The notes under the pieces were generated by a model. That model saw only the letters and a list, made by a program, of their open reading frames with translations. It was not told the DNA's origin and did no database searches. A stretch of 39,078 bases of DNA from Oscillospiraceae bacterium. GTDB taxonomy: Bacteria; Bacillota; Clostridia; Oscillospirales; CAG-272. A program made the position numbers and the translations under genes. Shown here piece by piece: positions 26,601 to 32,703 of the stretch. Location of the stretch: the NCBI GenBank assembly GCA_015064585.1, contig SVRY01000023.1, forward strand, positions 1 through 39,078, written 5' to 3'. Within the stretch, counting starts at the first letter, position 1; each line of letters starts with the position of its first letter.

Positions 26601-27365
26601 TGACCCTTCGGAGCAGGAGCCACCGTAGTCACCCGTGCCGAAATAGAGGTTTCTGGCGGCAACGCCCGATACATTTAGGTTGTGCTGCACAAGATCAAGC
26701 AGTTTTTGACGCAAATACAGCGGTTCTTCATTGTTATTGTTGTCAAAATTATAGGTGTAATTTCCGCTGAGAAGGGATACAAAGATTTCTTTTCCGTCGG
26801 GACCGCGCCATTTCCCCAGATCCAAACGGGGAAGGTCGCTGTTTTCTTGGGGAGGAAGGGTGGTTTTATCGTCATTTACCAGGGGCGAGCCCACGCCCCA
26901 TACCAGTTTTTGGGTGGAAAATCCAATAAGCCCCATATGAGCGGCGATGGAGGGCAGAGCAGCGCGGAAGCCAAAGCAGTCGGGCAGGAAAATGTCTTTG
27001 GAAAGAACGCCGAATTCTTTTTCATAAAAATTGTTTCCGTAAAGAACTTGGCGCATCAGTGCTTCGCTGGAAGGAACATTTACATCCATAGCATCCCACG
27101 TGCTTCCCACAGGGACCCAGTTACCGCTTTTGACATATTCTTTTACTTTTTCATATTTTTCGGGATAGTATTCCTTCATCAACTGATAACGGAATGCACC
27201 TTCAAAATTGATTTTGTAGGAAGGGTATTTTTCAAACAGCGCGAAATTATAGTCCATTGTGTTTTTTATGCAATCACGAATGGTATCTTCCACAGTCCAG
27301 TTCCACTGTGTATCCAGATGGGCATTGGAGACAGCATACAGTTTGCCGCGTTTTTGGTTATCCAT
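23604..27365 (-). CDS. Alpha-mannosidase, GH38, with C-terminal discoidin-like domain
   Basis: 1253 residues. GH38 catalytic signatures: AHLDTQWNW at residues 15-23 (zinc His16/Asp18) and FLPDCFGF at 126-133 with Asp129 as likely nucleophile. The middle region (DWHEKNSLLLQSFPF, HNMHKWADL) is the GH38 C-terminal beta domain. The last 140 residues (NIALNKPCTANRF...ARYVRLYI) are an F5/8 type C / CBM32-like fold. There is no signal peptide, so it acts in the cytoplasm on imported mannosides. AGGAGG precedes the ATG, which overlaps pfkB by 8 bp. Third gene of the operon. Confidence 0.93.
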   Translation of the reverse strand: MDNQKRGKLYAVSNAHLDTQWNWTVEDTIRDCIKNTMDYNFALFEKYPSYKINFEGAFRYQLMKEYYPEKYEKVKEYVKSGNWVPVGSTWDAMDVNVPSSEALMRQVLYGNNFYEKEFGVLSKDIFLPDCFGFRAALPSIAAHMGLIGFSTQKLVWGVGSPLVNDDKTTLPPQENSDLPRLDLGKWRGPDGKEIFVSLLSGNYTYNFDNNNNEEPLYLRQKLLDLVQHNLNVSGVAARNLYFGTGDYGGSCSEGSARLLQEAIEHSGQGEFDVLSATPTDIYEDLTPEEAEALPVYEGGLLIPHGYGAMTSHTAMKRLNRQNEQAADACERVSVFAELLANAPYPKKRITDAWKNFLWHQFHDDLTGTSIADAYLYSHNDEILSQNIFRKECAASIQRLASLLDCQSLTRPFVLYNPCAFSRTEEVRIPLTGNDEKIVSVCDANGRVLPCALYQNGTRKFLCFAPTLAPLSLTVFGLCETSCTDQDTSLSLTENTLENDLLKVCIDSEGNICSIFDKSLQKELLIAPIREEIYEDNSTTWPSWEYEFEDLQKTPAYVSVVDSIELLDLRPISVGLRITKRYSNSRFVTEVTLTRNSPTVTLRSKTDWHEKNSLLLQSFPFTAQNENALLDGGLGAVKTGNTNTYPYFIHNMHKWADLTDQSGKYGITLANDCKYALSKPNDNTLSPVLIHTPKGNFSPHSGQDFQDHGENIYAFSITAHSGDKPCMQAAEALNQPILALEIPAYQGGLNSVSLLSLSEAGIEVRALKKEEKGDGFILRLQECYGEHHENVSISLPVCQIGKAYAADGYERIIQEIPHKKSELALDFTPYEVKTIYLELTAQKNETVASEQPLALPYNENAFYNKGACQEEKIYLPAEQLPKTIVSAGIPYQTGDPLEKNALSCRGQTLSLSGNHSHLRLLCASVKEEKEATFQIGNQNITLSVLPLHDPVGARPMVVNGSGKRNTVQEIAHVFTHTKNRDGSDRLYNFAYWFAYDLKTDGKTALILPDDPDILIFAATETDLPAAKELTPLFDDNTLAKRPKLHYLNAAGCKNGSGFYEEGATVLLYAPPISDDGLFKGFEAENIIFKENSCILVEIPDHDLTVQAKYRSLGKNIALNKPCTANRFMNRHESAEKAVNGKPFSKWCGAQDENGLCLLEVDLEKEEIISSVLIGHAGGVESELWNTADFEVQVKCKEDEPYRTVISVTDNHENVTLHPLENIKARYVRLYITKPAHDGDRHARIYHFNLYSENN

Positions 27366-28233
27366 ATTTTTCCTCCTTAGTTATCTCGTTTTTTAATTCG
27401 ATGGGAAGTTTGGGTACAGCTCCCAACTGTGTGATCACAAAGTCGGCAAGCTTTGCCGCGTTGTTGAGGGTATGGGGAATACTGCTTTTTTGAAAGGCGT
27501 GATATAAGTAGCAGGCACAAAAGGCGTCTCCCGCGCCTACGGTGGAGATCGGTTTTTCTTTGGGGAGGGAGGAATAGTGTATTGCTTGCCTCTTGACATC
27601 GTAGATAGCACTGCCGTCTTTATCCAGCGTGATAATGATGCGTTTTAACTGAGGATAATCCAAAACAAGTTGTTTTGCATATTGAAGCGGACTTTCAAAG
27701 GGAGAAAGCGTATCGGCCTCTTCTCTTGAGATCTTGACTGTGGTGGCATAGTTCATAAATTCGCGAATGCGTTTGGCAGGACAGTAGGGTGCACGTACAT
27801 TGATGTCATAAAATCGCTCTTTGACAAGCGGAAGCAGTTTCAGAAGCGTATTACGCGATACATCCTCCCGCAGTGCCAGCGTGCCGAAATAAATAGCACC
27901 ATAATCGTCAGATGAGATGTTTTTCGGAAGGGGAATTTGATCGTATGCCACATGGGCAGCAAGATCGTAGGACGGATGACCCCCGGTCAGCGTTACTTTG
28001 CAGTTGCCCGTGGGGGCGTTTACCGTAGCGACATAGGCATCTCCTATGTGCTTTTCACGAATAATTTGCAGTGCGTCCTTTCCCAAAGGGTCGTTTCCCA
28101 CAGCGCTGACAAAGTCAACCTTGGCGCCAAGGGCAGAAAAGTGCGCAGCAACATTAAAAGGCGCCCCCCCGATCTCGGCGCTGTTTTCAAATACATCAAA
28201 CAGAACTTCGCCGAACACCAATAGCTTTTTCAT
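27358..28233 (-). CDS. PfkB family fructokinase
   Basis: 291-residue ribokinase-fold sugar kinase: N-terminal GEVLFDVFENSAEIGGAPFNVAAHFSALG and the C-terminal anion hole/catalytic motif STVGAGDAFCACYLYH with the base Asp in GAGD. The GGAPFNVA segment and length fit fructokinases. Between an isomerase that yields fructose and a mannosidase, fructose to fructose-6-phosphate is the likely reaction. Confidence 0.88.
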   Translation of the reverse strand: MKKLLVFGEVLFDVFENSAEIGGAPFNVAAHFSALGAKVDFVSAVGNDPLGKDALQIIREKHIGDAYVATVNAPTGNCKVTLTGGHPSYDLAAHVAYDQIPLPKNISSDDYGAIYFGTLALREDVSRNTLLKLLPLVKERFYDINVRAPYCPAKRIREFMNYATTVKISREEADTLSPFESPLQYAKQLVLDYPQLKRIIITLDKDGSAIYDVKRQAIHYSSLPKEKPISTVGAGDAFCACYLYHAFQKSSIPHTLNNAAKLADFVITQLGAVPKLPIELKNEITKEEKYG

Positions 28234-28278
28234 ATATGTGACCGTTCCTTTCTTTTGTATAGGGGAGTTTGAAATTTT

Positions 28279-28962
28279 TTATTTTTTGTATTCGGGATAT
28301 TCGTTGCACAACAAACGGTAGGGAACTTCGTCATCTTCAATGGTGGGGAAACGTCCGATATTTTCATAGAAACGGTTATCGGTCAGATCGTCATTTACCT
28401 TGGATACTTCTCCAATCAATACTTTTCCGCTTCCTTTTTCTGCCCAGAAGGCATGATACAAGCCGGGAGTGAGGGTGATGCTTTCGCCGGGGGTGAGTAC
28501 CAGTTTGGTTCCTGCAGGCAGAATGCGCAGTTGTCCGTCGGTGCTGACCACCACATCTTTTGCGGAAAGACTGCCGTCTTCTTCACTTTCGTAAAGTTCA
28601 ATGATCAAATTACCTCCGCCGCGATTAATGATGTCTTCTGTTTTGTGAAAATGGAAATGCATGGGGGCGATTTGATTTTCATTTGAAATAAGCAGTTTTT
28701 CGGCGTAAGTTTTAGCGCATCCTTCCTCTTTCAAGGATCCGTTTCGTAAAGTAAAAAGAAATAGTCCGATTTTTTCAAAGTCACCCATTCCATAGTCGGT
28801 CACGTCCCAGCCCAGCATCCGATGGCGTATCTCATCGAAATTCTGGTTCTTCTTTTTCCAGTCTTCGGGGGTAAAATGGGCGAAGGGGGGCAGGTGAAAT
28901 CCTTTGGATGCGATGAATTCTTCATTTTCTTTGATGAGTTTATTGATTTCGGATCGTTTCAT
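28279..28962 (-). CDS. D-lyxose ketol-isomerase (D-mannose isomerase activity likely)
   Basis: 227-residue cupin enzyme. PMHFHFHKTEDIINRGGG (about residues 122-139) gives the His/His/Glu metal ligands and GLYHAFWAEKGSGKVLIGEVS the fourth His, matching D-lyxose isomerase (EC 5.3.1.15). Characterised members also interconvert D-mannose and D-fructose. First gene of the operon; AAAGGAAA ribosome site. The genetic context makes mannose the more likely natural substrate; that is inference. Confidence 0.88.
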   Translation of the reverse strand: MKRSEINKLIKENEEFIASKGFHLPPFAHFTPEDWKKKNQNFDEIRHRMLGWDVTDYGMGDFEKIGLFLFTLRNGSLKEEGCAKTYAEKLLISNENQIAPMHFHFHKTEDIINRGGGNLIIELYESEEDGSLSAKDVVVSTDGQLRILPAGTKLVLTPGESITLTPGLYHAFWAEKGSGKVLIGEVSKVNDDLTDNRFYENIGRFPTIEDDEVPYRLLCNEYPEYKK

Positions 28963-29007
28963 GGAATTTTTCCTTTCCTTTTTCTGTTTATGTTACTTAT
29001 TACTCAA

Positions 29008-29036
29008 AGTATAGCATTTTTTAGAGCAATTGTCAA
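29008..29036 (-). promoter_or_regulatory. Promoter of the mannose operon
   Basis: Minus strand TTGACA (29036-29031), 17 bp, TATACT (29013-29008) with TG extension; 45 bp upstream of the isomerase ATG. No obvious operator palindrome. Confidence 0.88.
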
Positions 29037-29050
29037 TCTTGTATATATAA

Positions 29051-29097
29051 TAAAGACCGATACAATGCAAATTTAGTGCATTTTGTATCGGTCTTTA
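29051..29097 (-). terminator. Terminator of the csoR-copA operon
   Basis: 15-bp perfect stem 29051-29065/29083-29097 extended by TGCA/TGCA, ending in a T/A-rich run on the minus strand, 13 bp after the copA stop. Confidence 0.9.
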
Positions 29098-29110
29098 TAT
29101 GCTTTGCAGA

Positions 29111-29317
29111 TCAATTAATGCTGATAACGGTATATCCGTTGTCGGTGATAACTTTGGCGATGGTTTCGTTATCCACTTCCTTTGTTATGGTTAGATAGGC
29201 GGTCTTATCTTCCAGAGATACAGTGGCGGTTACGCCGTCCAAAGCGTTGAGAATTGTGGATACTCTTGCTTGACAGTGGGGGCACATCATGCCTTCGATT
29301 CTAACGGTTTTTTTCAT
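29111..29317 (-). CDS. copZ: Possible separate CopZ from an internal start in copA
   Basis: In frame with copA, an ATG at 29317 is preceded by AAGGAG (29332-29327) with a 9-nt spacer. Initiation there would give a 68-residue protein beginning MKKTVRIEGMMCPHCQ, exactly one HMA fold and a typical CopZ copper chaperone. The ribosome site falls in the linker coding region (the NKESE part), where no structural constraint would be expected. The alternative is a former copZ gene fused to copA whose old ribosome site persists without use. Confidence 0.6.
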   Translation of the reverse strand: MKKTVRIEGMMCPHCQARVSTILNALDGVTATVSLEDKTAYLTITKEVDNETIAKVITDNGYTVISIN

Positions 29318-31606
29318 GATTTCAGACTCCTTATTATTTTGATCGGGATCACTTATGGGATCCAAATTTTCGGTTTTAAATTTTTTGCGGGGGTGGATAT
29401 AACGTAGCCGCAGGGCGTTTGAAAGAACGCAGAGAGAACTTAAACTCATTGCGCCTGCTGCCAGCATGGGATTGGCGCGGATACCGATGATGTGGTAGAA
29501 AATACCCGAGGCAAACAGCACGCCGATACAGTTATAGAAGAATGCAAAGAAAAGATTTTGCTTGATGACTCGCATGACAGAGTGAGATAGGGAAATAGCG
29601 GCGGGAATATCGGAAAGATCGTCTTTCATGAGAACGATATCCGATTGCTCAATGGCAACATCGGTGCCTGACCCCACCGAAATTCCCACATCCGCTTCAG
29701 CGAGGGCAGCGGCATCATTGATACCGTCACCGATCATGGCGACAATTTTTCCTTCGCTGCGCAATTTTGCTATGACAGATAGTTTACCGTCGGGCGGTAC
29801 ATCTGAAAACACGGTGTCAATACCAAGTGCTGCGGCAACTGCATTTGCGGCGCCTTGACGGTCACCTGTCAAAAGAACAGTTTCGATTTTTTGCTTTTTC
29901 AGTGCTTCCATGACAGCGCGGCTCTCAGGGCGGATGGTATCGGAGAGCAGGACCGCTCCTATTAGCACGTTGTTATAAACAGTATAAACTGCGGTTTTTC
30001 CGGTACCCGCAAGGGCGGTGACGGTGGGTTGGATTTTTGATATATCTGCTTTATCAAGAACATATTTTTCGCTTCCCACAAAGCATTCCTTTTCGTCAAT
30101 GTGCACACGGATGCCATAGCCCGGTGTTTCTTCCGCATTGGTTGCGGTAAGGGGAAGAATATTCATTTTTTCGCAGTGATTGCATATTGCGTTGGCAATG
30201 GGGTGATCCGAATAATTCTCGGCAGAAAAAGTCAATTGTAAGAGTGTTTTTTCGTCGGTATCCACGGGGATGAGATCGGAAATTGACAGATCACCTTTTG
30301 TAACAGTTCCTGTTTTGTCAAATACGCAGGTGTTTATATGGTGGGCTTTTTCCAGAGCCTCCGCATTTCGATAGAGAATTCCTTCCTCGGCGCCTTTTCC
30401 CGTTCCTGCCATAACAGCTGCAGGGGTGGCAAGTCCGAGGGAACAGGGGCAGGCAATGACCAACACAGAAACGCCGCAGGTAAGAGCAAATTCCAGATCG
30501 CCGGTACCGATAAACCAGCCTAAGGCGGTAAAAAGCGCAATACACAGAATTATGGGGACAAATACGCCGCAAACTTTATCTGCCAGCCGTGCTACAGGCG
30601 CTTTGGAGACAGAGGCTTCCTCCACCATGCGAATCATGGAGGAAAGGGTAGTTTCTTCGCCGACCACCTCGGCGCGGAAAAAGAAGGTTCCGCCGCGGCT
30701 GATGGTGCCCGCTTTGACGGTATCCCCCACGGTTACGGTGCGGGGCAGGCTTTCGCCTGTCATGGCAGATGTGTCGATCACACCGGTGCCTTCGGTAACA
30801 ATCCCATCAGCGGGAATTGCCGAACCGTTTGGAACCACAAGGATATCTCCCTGTTTCAGTGCAGATGCAGGCACGACCATAGGTTGACCGTCACACATGA
30901 TGGTTGCTTGGGCAGGGACAAGAGAAATCAGTCCGTGCAAAGATTTTTTTGTTTTGTCTTTGGAAACTGCTTCTAAATATTTGCCTAGAGTAGCAAGGGT
31001 CAGGATCATGACAGCCGAATCAAAATATAGATCCGTGTTCGGTTTTGATGCGCTTATTATATATGCTTCTATGATACGGAAGAGTTCATATGCAGAATAT
31101 ACGAGAGATGCGGCAACACCCACTGAGATCAGACTCTCCATGGAGGGGGAGAGGTGAATCAAACGAGAGAAGCCGAGCCGCAGGTATTTCAAGTGTACAA
31201 AGATGGCTGTAATCGCCAGTATTGCCTGTAAAATGGGGAGCACCAAATAATACTTATCCAAAAAAGCAGGCATGGGTAAGTGCATCGGCAGCATAGCAAT
31301 TGCCATCAACGGGATCATCAAGCAAAGAGACAGGATCAAGCGGTGCTTGAGTTGTCTTTTTTCGGGTGAGTCCATAGTTCCCTCGGAAAATGGTCGAGTT
31401 TTATAGCCGGCGTTTGTAACGGCTTGGCAGACAGCCTTTTCCAGTGTATTTGTATTGGCGTTGCCTGCGGTTTCGATTACAAGCCGGTTGGTAAGCAACT
31501 GTACCTCAGCATGATCGACACCGGGACAGTTTTTTGCGGCTTTTTCCACTGTGGCGGCACATGCCGCACAGCTCATGCCGTCTACCTTAAATTTAATAGT
31601 ACTCAA
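29111..31606 (-). CDS. copA: Copper P1B-type ATPase with C-terminal CopZ domain
   Basis: 831-residue copper exporter. N-terminal metal-binding domain GMSCAAC (Cys13, Cys16), eight membrane helices, CPC at 386-388 in the ion path, the phosphorylated DKTG at 430-433 and GDGINDA. After the last helices a 35-residue linker leads to a second HMA domain from Met764 with GMMCPHC (Cys775, Cys778). The start is TTG at 31606 behind AGGAGGT. It follows csoR by 17 nt and shares its copper-responsive promoter. The C-terminal domain has its own ribosome site (see next entry). Confidence 0.95.
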   Translation of the reverse strand: MSTIKFKVDGMSCAACAATVEKAAKNCPGVDHAEVQLLTNRLVIETAGNANTNTLEKAVCQAVTNAGYKTRPFSEGTMDSPEKRQLKHRLILSLCLMIPLMAIAMLPMHLPMPAFLDKYYLVLPILQAILAITAIFVHLKYLRLGFSRLIHLSPSMESLISVGVAASLVYSAYELFRIIEAYIISASKPNTDLYFDSAVMILTLATLGKYLEAVSKDKTKKSLHGLISLVPAQATIMCDGQPMVVPASALKQGDILVVPNGSAIPADGIVTEGTGVIDTSAMTGESLPRTVTVGDTVKAGTISRGGTFFFRAEVVGEETTLSSMIRMVEEASVSKAPVARLADKVCGVFVPIILCIALFTALGWFIGTGDLEFALTCGVSVLVIACPCSLGLATPAAVMAGTGKGAEEGILYRNAEALEKAHHINTCVFDKTGTVTKGDLSISDLIPVDTDEKTLLQLTFSAENYSDHPIANAICNHCEKMNILPLTATNAEETPGYGIRVHIDEKECFVGSEKYVLDKADISKIQPTVTALAGTGKTAVYTVYNNVLIGAVLLSDTIRPESRAVMEALKKQKIETVLLTGDRQGAANAVAAALGIDTVFSDVPPDGKLSVIAKLRSEGKIVAMIGDGINDAAALAEADVGISVGSGTDVAIEQSDIVLMKDDLSDIPAAISLSHSVMRVIKQNLFFAFFYNCIGVLFASGIFYHIIGIRANPMLAAGAMSLSSLCVLSNALRLRYIHPRKKFKTENLDPISDPDQNNKESEIMKKTVRIEGMMCPHCQARVSTILNALDGVTATVSLEDKTAYLTITKEVDNETIAKVITDNGYTVISIN

Positions 31607-31623
31607 AATTACCTCCTTAGTGC

Positions 31624-31926
31624 TTATTTCATCAATTTTTGCAAGAGAAAAACAAGCTCATCAATTGTTTCATCCTTTCCGTTTCGGATGTCATTTGCAA
31701 CGCAGGTATGAATGTGATTTGCAAGCAACTCGCGGTTGAATGCGTTCAAAGCTGCTTGAATGGCGCTTACTTGTATTAATATGTCTGTGCAATAGACATT
31801 TGTTTCAATCATTTTTTTGACCCCTCTGACCTGTCCCTCGATCCGGTTCAAGCGGTTTGTCAAGGCTTTAATTTCTTCTTCCGAACGCTGTTTTGCTTTG
31901 TGCGAACAGCAATTTATACAATCCAT
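31624..31926 (-). CDS. csoR: Copper-sensing repressor CsoR
   Basis: 100-residue CsoR/RcnR-family protein. The Cu(I) ligands of CsoR are all present with the right spacing: Cys46, His71, Cys75 (Cys45/His70/Cys74 in B. subtilis). The LTNRLNRIEGQVRGVKKMIE helix is the family signature. An extra Cys-rich N-terminus (MDCINCCSHK) may add metal contacts. It heads the operon and should repress it until copper binds. GGGGGA ribosome site. Confidence 0.95.
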   Translation of the reverse strand: MDCINCCSHKAKQRSEEEIKALTNRLNRIEGQVRGVKKMIETNVYCTDILIQVSAIQAALNAFNRELLANHIHTCVANDIRNGKDETIDELVFLLQKLMK

Positions 31927-31956
31927 GTTTTCCCCCGAATAGTTTATTATATTCTA

Positions 31957-31985
31957 ATTATATACCCCCGCGGGGTATTTGTCAA
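31957..31985 (-). promoter_or_regulatory. csoR-copA promoter with CsoR operator in the spacer
   Basis: Minus strand TTGACA (31985-31980), exactly 17 bp, TATAAT (31962-31957). The spacer is almost wholly a GC-rich palindrome, ATACCCC-CGC-GGGGTAT (31962-31978), of the type bound by CsoR. A bound repressor would cover both boxes. Confidence 0.92.
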
Positions 31986-32011
31986 GTGGTTTTTGCGTTT
32001 GGGCAATAAAA

Positions 32012-32042
32012 AAGCACAAATCACTTGGTTGGATTTGTACTT
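32012..32042 (-). terminator. Terminator after the YcxB-like gene
   Basis: AAGCACAAATC (32012-32022) / GATTTGTACTT (32032-32042), one mismatch, with a T-run on the minus strand. Confidence 0.75.
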
Positions 32043-32050
32043 TGATGTAT

Positions 32051-32581
32051 TCAGAATCTGATTTTTCGTGCGGACAGTTTGTTTTTTAGCAAAGTCTTTA
32101 ATTCGTCAACAGAGCCTTCTGGAAATCCGCTTATGTCAATGATATGTGCGGCATTGGGGTGTACATATATGTATAGAAAATGTTCGGATTCGGTTACGCG
32201 GTAGATGATATCGTATTTCATTACAGTGATATCATTTATTTTTTCGGAAATGGTGTTTGCGATCAAAGCATCTTCCGTAAACTCGTAGGTGATTTGTGCA
32301 TTGATTTGTGGATTCTTTTTAATTCTCTTTTTCAGAAACACTGTATAGAATAGAGTATAATATGCATCTACAAAAAGAATTGCGACACAAAGATAGACAG
32401 TGGTCCAATCAAACGTGATGTTTTCGGATGAGAAGTAGCCATACAAATAAATCGTAAAGGATAATAGATAAATGAAAGTACCGATATTATAGAAGATGAT
32501 AAGCTATTTTCTGTATTTCTGCTGGTGTTTGTTAAATTCTCGGAGTGCTTCGTATGTGATTTCTGTATGGCTTGTCAGCAT
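32051..32581 (-). pseudogene. YcxB-like membrane protein interrupted by in-frame TAG
   Basis: From the ATG at 32581 the frame reads MLTSHTEITYEALREFNKH (19 residues) and 6 more, then meets TAG (32506-32504), and continues unbroken with LIIFYNIGTFIYLLSFTIYLYGYF and a second membrane segment (VYLCVAILFVDAYYTLFYTVF) into a C-terminal YcxB-like domain (EFTEDALIANTISEKINDITVMKYDIIYRVTES). Total 176 codons, the usual size. Promoter, ribosome site and terminator are intact, so a recent nonsense mutation is likely. A TTG at 32446 could restart translation but would lose the first membrane segment. Confidence 0.78.
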
Positions 32582-32618
32582 TATTTGTTATTCTCCTAAT
32601 TATTTATTGTATATGGAC

Positions 32619-32648
32619 AGTATATCATGTACCGGGATGATTTGTCAA
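32619..32648 (-). promoter_or_regulatory. Promoter of the YcxB-like gene
   Basis: Minus strand TTGACA (32648-32643), 18 bp, TATACT (32624-32619) with TG extension. Confidence 0.78.
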
Positions 32649-32650
32649 GA

Positions 32651-32686
32651 AAAAAGCACAGGATCGTTTGTGTTGATCCTGTGCTT
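32651..32686 (-). terminator. Terminator of the Ig-repeat lipoprotein gene
   Basis: Perfect 12-bp stem AAGCACAGGATC (32654-32665) / GATCCTGTGCTT (32675-32686), T-run on the minus strand. Confidence 0.9.
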
Positions 32687-32703
32687 AGGGGTACTTATGA
32701 TTA

